A DNA stretch of 64,000 nt from UBA1723 sp045629285 (GTDB lineage Bacteria; Bacteroidota; Bacteroidia; Bacteroidales; Paludibacteraceae), in contig JAZQQY010000034.1 of assembly GCA_045629285.1 (NCBI GenBank), forward strand, positions 124,001 through 188,000, in the 5' to 3' direction. This document shows, piece after piece, positions 27,400 to 35,542 of this stretch; the stretch's first letter is position 1; each line of letters begins with the position of its first letter. The translations under genes and the position numbers were made by a program. The notes below the pieces were generated by a model. That model was given only the letters and a program-made list of their open reading frames with translations. It made no database searches and was not told the DNA's origin.

Positions 27400-28335
27400 T
27401 TAAAAATTGAATCCAGCAAGAATCTGAAAACTTCTGTTTTTCAACTGTTTGTAACCAAGCATTAGTTCGTCGTCTCCATAAATGATGTCTTTCTTATCTA
27501 TCTTATAAAGACCCATATCGTATGTGAATCCAATCTGAACTTTTCTAATTACGAAGTCAACTCCGAATTTCACACCAGCGTCGAATCTTCCGATTGCACC
27601 CTCTTTGAATAGGTCGAACTCGTTTTCCGATTTGAAAATGTCGCTTGCTGCCGGACTGTCGGAAATCTTTGTTTTAAGAGTTCCCTTCACTCCGCATCCT
27701 AGATATCCACCTGCTTTGTATGTCATGGAAAGAGTCTCGCGGCCTTGTCTGTAACAGATCATTACAGGAAGTTCCAAGTAGTATACCTTTGTTTCGCTTG
27801 GCTCGAATTTCTGAAGCGTATATCCTTTTTGATTGAAGAACAATCCTGGCTCGACGAATACAGATCTTTCTCCGAACCAGATCTGGTCAACAACTCCGAA
27901 TGTGAATCCGACAATGCGACCTGAAGATACTCCGTATGAAGTAATCTTTGAATTACATACTCCGAATCGTAAACCAATTGAGTTCTTTACATCTCCACCT
28001 CCGAAATCACTTCCATTATTGTCGGAAGAGAAGAAATCTGAATCGTAGTCGTCTGAACTTGATGATGAAGACGAAGAATATTCTGCATGACTTTCCGAAT
28101 GTGATGGCACAGGCTGTGTCGAAGGGTATTCTACAATGTGCTTTTCTGCAGATTCGTTGTAGCTAGGTTTAGTTTCCGCTGTGTTTGCAGATTGAGTCTC
28201 CACCGATTTGCTTTCAACTGCAGTAGATTCTACAGTTCCGCCAGTAGGAGTGAATGAAATGTCCATCTTAGCATCCTGCGCTGAAGCGAACAAAAGATTT
28301 AGTACGGCCAACGCCGATACAAAAATTTTCTTCAT
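27400..28335 (-). CDS. PorT-family outer-membrane beta-barrel protein with Ser-rich linker
   Basis: 311 residues. Signal peptide (MKKIFVSALAVLNLLFASAQ), a low-complexity Ser/Asp/Glu region (about 35-110, with a run of eight Ser), then a small beta-barrel domain typical of OMP_b-brl_2: 'IGLRFGVCNSKIT', 'VFVEPGLFFNQKGY', 'YLELPVMICYR' and terminal 'SFQILAGFNF' with C-terminal Phe. The FISUMP lipoprotein gene starts 6 nt after its stop, so the pair is probably one operon and may form one surface complex. A TATTTTTG -7 box lies at 28433-28440 (minus). Confidence 0.78.
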   Translation of the reverse strand: MKKIFVSALAVLNLLFASAQDAKMDISFTPTGGTVESTAVESKSVETQSANTAETKPSYNESAEKHIVEYPSTQPVPSHSESHAEYSSSSSSSSDDYDSDFFSSDNNGSDFGGGDVKNSIGLRFGVCNSKITSYGVSSGRIVGFTFGVVDQIWFGERSVFVEPGLFFNQKGYTLQKFEPSETKVYYLELPVMICYRQGRETLSMTYKAGGYLGCGVKGTLKTKISDSPAASDIFKSENEFDLFKEGAIGRFDAGVKFGVDFVIRKVQIGFTYDMGLYKIDKKDIIYGDDELMLGYKQLKNRSFQILAGFNF

Positions 28336-28440
28336 AAAAACTAATAGTTTTACAATCCTTTTTTGCTTGATTATTTCGCATGTTTAACAAAACGGGTCCT
28401 TCCGTGTCGCACCATAATCAAATATCACGTTACAAAAATA

Positions 28441-28628
28441 GTTATTTGTGGCAATAAATCAAACTAGCTTATTGTTAAAAAAACTAAAAACGGATGGTTT
28501 GTTGATAAGTCATTCCGTAAAGACCGAGATTGTTGATGTCTGTATGGATTGGCGTTGTTGGGATTTATATTCTTTGGTTGCTCAGCCGGCAGTTGTAATC
28601 CGAGTTTGGTGGGTTGTTCGGTTTAAAA
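28441..28628. other. Spacer without recognised gene
   Basis: This stretch between the beta-barrel promoter and the tRNA terminator has one ORF (28448-28651, plus strand), but it lacks family features, runs into the tRNA terminator and has Trp/Val-rich random composition. I see nothing else in it. Confidence 0.5.
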
Positions 28629-28654
28629 CAAAAAAAGTCAGTTTGAACTGACTT
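28629..28654 (-). terminator. Terminator of the RNA gene cluster
   Basis: On the minus strand AAGTCAGTT and AACTGACTT pair over a 2-nt centre and are followed by seven T. It is 10 nt beyond the 3' end of the last tRNA-Thr. Confidence 0.82.
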
Positions 28655-28663
28655 CTCTTCTGA

Positions 28664-28736
28664 GCCTCTTGTCGGATTCGAACCAACGACCCCGAGATTA
28701 CAAATCACGTGCTCTGGCCAACTGAGCTAAAGAGGC
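28664..28736 (-). tRNA. tRNA-Thr(UGU), copy 3 in transcript order
   Basis: 73 nt. Acceptor arms GCCTCTT/AAGAGGC, D-arm GCTC...GAGC, anticodon loop TTTGTAA giving UGU, and T-arm GTTGG TTCGAAT CCGAC all form. The anticodon stem (CGTGA/TCTCG) has one U-U mismatch. CCA is not encoded. The sequence appears identical to the two neighbouring copies. Confidence 0.95.
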
Positions 28737-28794
28737 GTAAGGTGTTATAAACAGCCTTGTAACATGTATTGACTGCTTTCGCAATCTTTTTTGA

Positions 28795-28867
28795 GCCTCT
28801 TGTCGGATTCGAACCAACGACCCCGAGATTACAAATCACGTGCTCTGGCCAACTGAGCTAAAGAGGC
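28795..28867 (-). tRNA. tRNA-Thr(UGU), copy 2 in transcript order
   Basis: Identical by eye to the copy at 28664. The 58-nt spacer between them closely resembles the 60-nt spacer on the other side, so the unit of duplication was about 131-133 bp. Confidence 0.95.
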
Positions 28868-28927
28868 GTAAGGTGTCATAAACAGCCTTATAAATATGTA
28901 TTGACCGCTTTCGCAATCTTTTTTTGA

Positions 28928-29000
28928 GCCTCTTGTCGGATTCGAACCAACGACCCCGAGATTACAAATCACGTGCTCTGGCCAACTGAGCTAAAGAGGC
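28928..29000 (-). tRNA. tRNA-Thr(UGU), copy 1 in transcript order
   Basis: Identical by eye to the other two copies. Its 5' end is only a few bases from the SRP RNA 3' end, so all four RNAs are probably cut from one transcript. Confidence 0.95.
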
Positions 29001-29003
29001 AAG

Positions 29004-29102
29004 TGGGAAAACCTTCTACATCACACCGCTACAACCGACTTACCCTTGCTGCGTTCAAACCCTGGGGGATTCGAAGGGAGCTGGTTGTGTAGCGCTTTCC
29101 CG
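29004..29102 (-). ncRNA. ffs: Signal recognition particle RNA (small bacterial type)
   Basis: About 100 nt on the minus strand. Terminal arms GGGAAA/TTTCCC and an inner CGCTAC..ACAACC/GGTTGTAGCG stem close a long hairpin. At its tip are CAGG, ten bases with a TGAA loop, and AGCA, the symmetric-loop arrangement of SRP helix 8 that binds the Ffh M domain (E. coli: CAGG, ten bases with GGAA, AGCAG). The following AAGGG pairs with CCCTT on the other arm. It has its own promoter and lies directly before three tRNA genes. Exact ends are estimated. Confidence 0.8.
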
Positions 29103-29106
29103 AGTG

Positions 29107-29137
29107 CAAAAGTATAAACTATTTATCACACAGCAAG
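29107..29137 (-). promoter_or_regulatory. Promoter of the SRP RNA/tRNA-Thr cluster
   Basis: On the minus strand CTTG (29134-29137, one base from TTTG), 19-nt spacer, TACTTTTG (29107-29114). The -7 box is only about 5 nt before the inferred 5' end of the SRP RNA, as expected for a stable RNA gene. Confidence 0.65.
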
Positions 29138-29510
29138 TGTTTTGTGCGTTTATTTTGAAAAAAGTTGCTTATTTCTCTATGTATTACGTAAATATGGAAT
29201 CGCATTTTTCTGCCAAGTGATGCCGAAAACTTTAGCCTGGCAATCACCCGTCGCTACAAATTGGGAAAAATGGATGATTTGCGAGTCGATATTTTTATCG
29301 CTATTTCTCTTTATAATTCTGAATTTGTATGGAAGATTGCTTACTTTTCGTCAATTGTATTGTTAAATATGTAGCCTGAAAGACGGATTTTTAATTCTTA
29401 AGCTATGCTTTTTAACATTTTTTTATACTTTTGCGGTCAATAAAAGTTATGAGACATGGTGAATACTGATGCCCCATTGTCATAACTGAAGTATAAAATT
29501 AGTCTTGACA
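29138..29510. other. AT-rich spacer with promoter box for the phosphate transporter
   Basis: No supported gene. TACTTTTG at 29426-29433 (plus) is a -7 box for the downstream Na/Pi gene, giving a leader of about 70 nt; a clear TTTG at -33 is not seen. The rest shows nothing recognisable. Confidence 0.45.
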
Positions 29511-31196
29511 ATGGAAACTATCCTAAATTTGTTGTCCTTACTCGGTTCTCTAGCACTCTTCCTTTTCGGTATGAAAACGATGAGTGAAGGTTTGGAGAAA
29601 TTTGCCGGTGACCGATTGCGTGCGATCCTTGCCGCAATGACAAAAAATCGTGTAATGGGAGTTTTGACCGGTGTGCTTATCACTGCGTTGATTCAGTCGT
29701 CAAGTGCCACAACCGTTATGGTGGTGAGCTTCGTGAATGCAGGATTGATGAATTTGACTCAGGCGATCGGTGTGATCATGGGAGCTAATGTCGGTACGAC
29801 AGTTACTGCATGGATGATCTCTGCAATCGGATTCAAGGTTAATATCGCTGCTCTTACGCTTCCTTTATTATGTGTAGGTATGCCGTTGATTTTCAGCAGC
29901 GTCAGCAAAAGAAAAAGTATCGGTGAGTTCATCTTCGGTTTCGCTTTCCTTTTTATGGGATTGAGCTATTTGCAGCAGTCTGCAACCGATTTGAACATAG
30001 GTTCTTACGTAGCCCACATGCTTGCCGGAGTGGCAGACGGAGGCTTCCTTACAATCTTACTTTTCGTTGTGGTAGGAGCATTGGTTACAATGATTGTACA
30101 AGCATCAGCGGCCACTATGGCAATCACGCTGATGCTTTTTGATATGCATATCGACGGTTTCGGATTCGAGCAGGCAGCCGCGTTGGCGATGGGTCAGAAT
30201 ATCGGTACGACAATCACTGCTTTCGTTGCGTCGCTTACTGCTAATACTCAGGCTCGACGTGCTGCGTTGGCCCACATGTTCTTCAATGTGTTCGGTGTGG
30301 TTGTCGTTCTTATCATGTTCTATCCGTTCTGTGATGCTGTGACTTGGATCGTCGCTAATTTGCTTCATGCAGGCGACAATGATCTGTTCCGCTTGTCGGC
30401 ATTCCATACGACATTCAACATCTTCAATACACTATTGTTGATAGGATTTGTTAAGCATATCGAGATGTTCGTCTGCAGAGTGTTGCCGATGCCGGAGAAT
30501 CACGATTCGGAAAACCGTTTGGTATTCATTTCCGGAGGTTTGTTGTCGACAGCCGAGCTATCTATTTTGCAGGCTAATAAGGAGATAGTGGTATTCGGAG
30601 AGCGTTGTCGCAGAATGTTGTCGTTCGTACATGATGCTTTGGCAAGCAAGAAAGACGACGAGTTTGAGAAAGCATACGGCAAGTTGAGACACTACGAGCA
30701 GATCACCGACAATATGGAGGACGAGATCGGTAAGTATCTTGGCTTAGTAGGAGAGGGACGTTTGAGTGGAGAGTCGAAGAACGCCATCGCCTGTATGCTT
30801 CGAGAGATTGGTGAGCTTGAGAGTATCGGTGACAGTGTTTTCCATCTTGGCCGAACAATCTCCCGTCTACGCGAATATGGAGAGGAGACATTCAATGAGG
30901 ATCAGTTGATTTGTATCGACAAAGCTCTTAAGATAGTGGACGAATCTTTGGTTGCGATGCTTCAGGTGTTGGCATTGCCGGAAGAGAAGAGAGTGAATAT
31001 CAAGGAAAACATCGGTATTGAGGATCGCTTGAACGAGCTTCGCACTAGATGCACAGAGAAGAACGTCGAAGCGATCAATAATAAAGAGTATAGCTATCGA
31101 CTTGGAACGTACTATATCGACTTCATCAACGAGTGTGAGAAGGTTGGCGACTATGTAATGAACGTCGTTCAGTCGGTATCAAAGATGCGAGAATAG
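29511..31196 (+). CDS. Na/Pi cotransporter family protein with PhoU-like tail
   Basis: 561 residues from ATG 29511; the TTG two codons earlier is not needed. The N-terminal 330 residues carry the two inverted PF02690 repeats with 'GVLITALIQSSSATTVMVV' (QSSSATT) and 'MIVQASAATMAITLML' (QASAATM), plus 'GANVGTTVTAW' and 'GQNIGTTITAF' motifs. About eight hydrophobic helices are visible. The C-terminal 200 residues are helical and PhoU-like ('YGKLRHYEQITDNMEDEIGKYL' in part). It imports phosphate with sodium, or exports it in some homologues. It stands alone, with its own terminator. Confidence 0.88.
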   Translation: METILNLLSLLGSLALFLFGMKTMSEGLEKFAGDRLRAILAAMTKNRVMGVLTGVLITALIQSSSATTVMVVSFVNAGLMNLTQAIGVIMGANVGTTVTAWMISAIGFKVNIAALTLPLLCVGMPLIFSSVSKRKSIGEFIFGFAFLFMGLSYLQQSATDLNIGSYVAHMLAGVADGGFLTILLFVVVGALVTMIVQASAATMAITLMLFDMHIDGFGFEQAAALAMGQNIGTTITAFVASLTANTQARRAALAHMFFNVFGVVVVLIMFYPFCDAVTWIVANLLHAGDNDLFRLSAFHTTFNIFNTLLLIGFVKHIEMFVCRVLPMPENHDSENRLVFISGGLLSTAELSILQANKEIVVFGERCRRMLSFVHDALASKKDDEFEKAYGKLRHYEQITDNMEDEIGKYLGLVGEGRLSGESKNAIACMLREIGELESIGDSVFHLGRTISRLREYGEETFNEDQLICIDKALKIVDESLVAMLQVLALPEEKRVNIKENIGIEDRLNELRTRCTEKNVEAINNKEYSYRLGTYYIDFINECEKVGDYVMNVVQSVSKMRE

Positions 31197-31237
31197 ATTT
31201 GAAAGAGTAATTTTTGATTGTTAATTATAAGATTGTG

Positions 31238-31269
31238 AAACCGTCTCGACTTTTTGAGACGGTTTTTTT
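31238..31269 (+). terminator. Terminator of the Na/Pi gene
   Basis: AAACCGTCTC and GAGACGGTTT form a 10-bp perfect stem with an 8-nt loop, followed by a T-run. It separates the transporter from the cas operon. Confidence 0.9.
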
Positions 31270-31567
31270 GTGTGGGGAATTTTACGATAACGTTGAAAAA
31301 ATGTAAATTTTGTTGGATTTAAACGTTGAATAAATGTAAGATTGTCGTGTAATGTATTGATTGCTAGTTTATTATGATGTTTTTGCTTATTTTTTGAAAA
31401 AAAGACGAAGATGTGCTTTGGTTTGGCATAGGTTGTTTGTAGGTTTGCAAAGTGAATTAAGATCGCTTTTGAGTTACAATTAGAATTTGTCTTGATTTAA
31501 TGAAGATAAGTTTATAAATTGCGATCCGTATTTAACGAAGCACATTAAAGACTAAAACTAAAGGTGT
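31270..31567. other. AT-rich spacer upstream of the cas operon
   Basis: 298 nt with no supported gene. ACGTTGAAAAAATGTAAAT and a similar ACGTTGAATAAATGTAAGA (about 31290-31345) form a loose direct repeat. The cas promoter should lie here, but no clear TTTG/TAnnTTTG pair is visible. Confidence 0.4.
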
Positions 31568-33763
31568 ATGCCTGAAATAATATCGCATATCTCGAAAGAA
31601 GGAGCAATCCAAACAAACCAAGCGCATCAAGAAGGTGTTGCCAGACTTGCAGAAAATTTTGCAAGTGAGTTTGGCATGGGGGATTGGGGAAGATTTTTTG
31701 GATTGATACATGATAAAGGTAAGGAACGTGTCGATTTCCAGAATTACATACGAATACAGAATGGGATAGATGCACCTGCTTATAAAGAAAAAACGCATGC
31801 TTGGATTGGGGCAAAAATTGCTAAGATAATAGCTCCTCAATTGTATCCTATGCTTACATATCCAATATTAGGCCATCATGCTGGAATGCACGATTATACT
31901 GATTTGGATGGATTTATGGAAAAGGAAATACCAAGGGAGGTTGATTGCAATATAAAAATACAGATTCCTTCAATGGAGTTTTTCCAAAAGCATAATCTGT
32001 TTTCTAAGAGTAAGTATATTCACCACGTAGAAAGAATGCTGTTTTCATGTTTGGTTGATGCCGATTATCTTGATACTGAAAACTTTATGCAACCTGAAAA
32101 AAGTGAAATCAGGAATAATGTAATTTCGCTTAATGAATTATTGCCAAAATTAGAAGAGTTTCTTTCTAAATTGAAGCCTGATACTCCAGTGAATGTAATT
32201 AGAAAAGAAATTCAAGATTGTTGCAGAAAAGGAGCAGAAAAAACAAGTGGAGTATATAGTTTGACTGTTCCTACAGGAGGTGGCAAAACCTTATCTTCTC
32301 TGTTATGGGCAATGCTTCATGCTGTGAAAAACGGAAAACGAAGAATCATTGTGGCAATTCCGTATACAAGTATTATTACTCAGACTGCAGCTATATTTAA
32401 GTCAATATTTGGACCAGAGGCTGTATTAGAACATCATTCAAACTATGATTATCATGAAGATGAAGATCAAGATGGCGAGTTTAATCCAGAACAGTTATCT
32501 TCTGAAAATTGGGATGCACCGATAATAGTCACTACCAATGTTCAGTTGTTTGAATCGATGTATGCGTCGCATCCAGGAAGGTGTAGAAAACTTCATAACA
32601 TAGCCAATAGTGTGATTTTGTTAGATGAAGTGCAAACATTGCCAGGAGAACATTTACAGGCTATCGTAGATGCGTTAAAGGCTTATCATGAACTATTTGG
32701 TGTCTCATTATTGTTTACAACAGCGAGCCAGCCAACATTGGAAGGTGTCAGAAAAGGTCATGATAAAAATCTGATAGGATTTGATAAAATTGAGGAATTG
32801 GTGCCTGTAGAATTGAAGTTGCACGAAAGATTAAGACGTGTAGAACTTGAGTTTGAAGAGGAAACATTATCTTATGATGAAATCGCAGAAAAGATGATGC
32901 AATACGATAGAGTGTTGTGTATTGTAAATACAAGAAGGACGGCATCTGAATTATTTGCTCATCTTCCAAAGAGCGAATATAACTATCATTTGTCTCGTAA
33001 TATGTGTCCGGATCATGTTGATGCAACACTTGAAGAGATCAAGGAGAGATTGAAGACAAATGATGGAAATCCTATCAGAGTTGTAACGACTCAATTGATA
33101 GAAGCTGGTGTGGACATAGATTTTCCAATTGTAATGCGTCAAGAGATTGGCTTGGATTCGATTCTTCAGGCTGCAGGACGTTGCAATAGGGAAGGAAAGA
33201 TGGAAGAGTTAGGTAAAACTTTTGTTTTTAAAATTGATGGAGTCAATGTTCCTAGAGGCACAATGAATGATGCTAATAATGCTCGTCTTAATATGAGACC
33301 ATTTGAAGATTTGTTTGTACCAGAGGCGATGACGGAATATTTCACTCAGTATTATAGCAGAATACCTACTTTTGATAAGAAGAATTCAAATTTAGATAAT
33401 GAAAATATAGAATCACTTCTGCATAATGTTGGTTATTTACGTTTTGACACTGCGGATAAGTACTTCAACCTTATTGATGACAGCGGATATTCTGTAGTTG
33501 TGAATTACCAAAACTCAGCAGTATTAGTGGATGAGATGCGAAATAGAAATGTAAGTAAGCAGATGTTTCGAAAGTTATCCAGGTATATAGTGACAATTCC
33601 CAAATTTAGTTTTGAAGAATTAGTTAAGATCGGAGTGATAGAATCAATACAATCTCTTGGAAAAGAGACTGGATTGTATTATCTTTCCGACAAGAAACAA
33701 TATGATAGTCAATATGGTTTGACTTTAGATAATCATTTTGTAGATGAAATGTTAATTTTCTGA
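31568..33763 (+). CDS. cas3: Type I-C CRISPR nuclease-helicase Cas3
   Basis: 731 residues. Cas3 unwinds and degrades DNA marked by Cascade. The N-terminal HD nuclease domain has His20, His48-Asp49 (LIHDKGK), a later His in 'THAWIGAKI' and 'GHHAGMHDY', all expected metal ligands. The SF2 helicase has Walker A 'VPTGGGKT' near 235, DEVQ (DEAD-type) near 352, 'TTASQPT' motif III and 'QAAGRCNREG' motif VI. All catalytic motifs look intact. It is the first gene of the operon; cas5c follows after 6 nt. Codon use is more AT-rich than in the flanking housekeeping genes, consistent with transfer of the locus. Confidence 0.95.
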   Translation: MPEIISHISKEGAIQTNQAHQEGVARLAENFASEFGMGDWGRFFGLIHDKGKERVDFQNYIRIQNGIDAPAYKEKTHAWIGAKIAKIIAPQLYPMLTYPILGHHAGMHDYTDLDGFMEKEIPREVDCNIKIQIPSMEFFQKHNLFSKSKYIHHVERMLFSCLVDADYLDTENFMQPEKSEIRNNVISLNELLPKLEEFLSKLKPDTPVNVIRKEIQDCCRKGAEKTSGVYSLTVPTGGGKTLSSLLWAMLHAVKNGKRRIIVAIPYTSIITQTAAIFKSIFGPEAVLEHHSNYDYHEDEDQDGEFNPEQLSSENWDAPIIVTTNVQLFESMYASHPGRCRKLHNIANSVILLDEVQTLPGEHLQAIVDALKAYHELFGVSLLFTTASQPTLEGVRKGHDKNLIGFDKIEELVPVELKLHERLRRVELEFEEETLSYDEIAEKMMQYDRVLCIVNTRRTASELFAHLPKSEYNYHLSRNMCPDHVDATLEEIKERLKTNDGNPIRVVTTQLIEAGVDIDFPIVMRQEIGLDSILQAAGRCNREGKMEELGKTFVFKIDGVNVPRGTMNDANNARLNMRPFEDLFVPEAMTEYFTQYYSRIPTFDKKNSNLDNENIESLLHNVGYLRFDTADKYFNLIDDSGYSVVVNYQNSAVLVDEMRNRNVSKQMFRKLSRYIVTIPKFSFEELVKIGVIESIQSLGKETGLYYLSDKKQYDSQYGLTLDNHFVDEMLIF

Positions 33764-33769
33764 TATTAT

Positions 33770-34450
33770 ATGGAATATACAGATAAAGAATATTGCTTAG
33801 AAGTAAAGGGAGAATTTGCCTGTTTTACCCGACCTGAATTGAAAGTTGAGCGTGTAAGTTATGACGTTATAACACCTTCAGCTGCACGTGCTATATTTGA
33901 GGCAATCCTATTAAAAAAAGGAGCAATGCGATGGGAAATCACGCATATAGACGTACTTAATCCGATCAAATGGATTTCAATACGAAGAAACGAGGTAGGA
34001 GCAACTGCATCTCCCAAAGTTGAATCTTTATATATTGAAGAGAAACGACAGCAGAGAAATGCATTGATGCTTCGTGATGTTGCTTATAGAATATATGCCA
34101 AACTTGTATATATTCCAGTGAAGGATAGACAAAAAGAAAATCAGAGCAGACAGCCTGGAGATGATGAAAATCCAATGAAGTATTATCAGATGTTTGAGCG
34201 TAGAGCTAAAAAAGGACAGTGCTTTACACAACCATATCTTGGTACAAGAGAATGTGCTGCAATGTGGAGATTTGTGGAAAACGTTGAGAATGAACCATCT
34301 CCAATTTCTGAAAATAGAGATTTGGGCATTATGCTCTATGATATGGATTTTTCAAATCCTAGAGATATTCAGGCTATGTTTTATAGAGCCGAAATGAAGA
34401 ATGGTGTTATTATTGTGCCACCATATAATAGTGAGGAGATTTTGCGATGA
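33770..34450 (+). CDS. cas5c: Type I-C Cascade subunit and crRNA endonuclease Cas5c (Cas5d)
   Basis: 226 residues. In type I-C, which lacks Cas6, this subunit cuts pre-crRNA at the base of the repeat hairpin and stays on the 5' handle. 'VKGEFACFTRPELKVERVSYDVITPSAARAIFEAI' (in part FTRPELKVERVSYDVITPSA) is the family signature, followed by 'WEITHIDVLNPIKWISIRRNE'-type sequence (in part IDVLNPIKWISIRRNE). Also 'FERRAKKGQCFTQPYLGTRE' (in part KKGQCFTQPYLGTRE). Length fits. Its stop overlaps the cas8c start by 4 nt (ATGA). Confidence 0.94.
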   Translation: MEYTDKEYCLEVKGEFACFTRPELKVERVSYDVITPSAARAIFEAILLKKGAMRWEITHIDVLNPIKWISIRRNEVGATASPKVESLYIEEKRQQRNALMLRDVAYRIYAKLVYIPVKDRQKENQSRQPGDDENPMKYYQMFERRAKKGQCFTQPYLGTRECAAMWRFVENVENEPSPISENRDLGIMLYDMDFSNPRDIQAMFYRAEMKNGVIIVPPYNSEEILR

Positions 34451-35526
34451 TATTAAAAGCATTATATGATTATTACCATCGAAGTGGTGATTTGCCTCCG
34501 ATGGGATTTGAAAAGAAAGAAATATATTTCATCATTGTCATAAGTGAAAAAGGTGATTTTATACGAATAGAAGATACTCGTGATGGAAAAACGCCTAAGT
34601 CGTTTATTGTGCCACGTGGTGAAACAAGATCTTCTGGAATCAAAGCAAATCTACTTTGGGATAATGTGGAGTATGTATTAGCTGTTCCTAAAGAGGATAA
34701 TGATTCGGCAAAAGCCAAAGCGATAGAAAAAAATAAAGCTTTTATAGAACGTTGCCAACAGATTGCATTCAAATTTCCAGAAATAAAAGAACTTAAAGCA
34801 GTTTGTGATTTTTATAAGAATGGGGTTAAAAATGTTGAATCAGCAAGTAACTGGAATGATGTATTGAAAGAAAGAACAAGAAATGTATCATTCCAATTAA
34901 ATAATTCTTTGACTATTATTCCAGCGATGGATTTTATGATAAGTTGTCTTTCTGAATGTAATCCTGAAAATGAAAATGCGGGAATGCATCGCTGTTTGGT
35001 GACAGGAAAAATTGGGGATATAGTTAGATTGACATCAAGTACGTTTATTCCAGAGGGTAAAGCAACAGCTAGTCTTGTGGCTTTTCAAACGAATTCAGGA
35101 TATGATTCATATGGAAAGGAACAGTGTTATAATGCTCCGATAAGTAAAGAGGCGGAATCTGCTTATATTACTGCACTAAAAAAACTGACAGACAAGGATT
35201 CTAGAAACAAATTCTATCTTGGCAATAGAACATTCTTATTTTGGACCTCAAATGTTGATGATTCGTCAGAAGAGGTGGAGAAGGGATTTTGGTCTTTGTT
35301 TGCTAGTGCAAAAAATGATGATCCCAATAGAAATATAGCAAAGGTAAAGGAAACATTGAAGTCTGTTTGGTCAGGCAAGAAAAACACAGCAGATAAAGAT
35401 AGGTTTTACATGCTAGGACTAGCTCCTAATGCTGCGAGAATTGCTGTAGTGTATTGGAACGAATGCTCTATAAAAGAGTTTGCTGGAAAGATTCTGCAAC
35501 ATTTTTCTGATATGGAAATAAGTTGA
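34447..35526 (+). CDS. cas8c: Cas8c (Csd1), N-terminal part of a split gene
   Basis: 359 residues, where an intact type I-C Cas8c has about 560-620. Cas8c is the large Cascade subunit that recognises the PAM. 'LKALYDYYHRSGDLPPMGFE', 'FIVPRGETRSSGIKANLLWDNVEY' (in part) and 'CLVTGKIGDIVRL' are typical. The frame ends 'QHFSDMEIS' then TGA-C at 35524. Skipping one A at 35520/35521 makes the frame continue ATA-GTT-GAC-AAT-AGA-AAG (I V D N R K E Q) straight into the downstream ORF, exactly where family members continue. So a one-base insertion, sequencing error or genuine gene split separates the halves. Confidence 0.9.
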   Translation: MILKALYDYYHRSGDLPPMGFEKKEIYFIIVISEKGDFIRIEDTRDGKTPKSFIVPRGETRSSGIKANLLWDNVEYVLAVPKEDNDSAKAKAIEKNKAFIERCQQIAFKFPEIKELKAVCDFYKNGVKNVESASNWNDVLKERTRNVSFQLNNSLTIIPAMDFMISCLSECNPENENAGMHRCLVTGKIGDIVRLTSSTFIPEGKATASLVAFQTNSGYDSYGKEQCYNAPISKEAESAYITALKKLTDKDSRNKFYLGNRTFLFWTSNVDDSSEEVEKGFWSLFASAKNDDPNRNIAKVKETLKSVWSGKKNTADKDRFYMLGLAPNAARIAVVYWNECSIKEFAGKILQHFSDMEIS

Positions 35527-35542
35527 CAATAGAAAGGAACAA

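Noticed and set aside
28448..28651. 67-codon plus-strand ORF before the tRNA genes
   Set aside because: It has no family features, random-like composition, and ends inside the tRNA terminator.
35515..35530. Programmed +1 frameshift in cas8c like that of prfB
   Set aside because: TGAC is a weak stop, but the P-site AGT codon would re-pair poorly in the +1 frame and there is no internal Shine-Dalgarno stimulator. Mutation or sequencing error is simpler.
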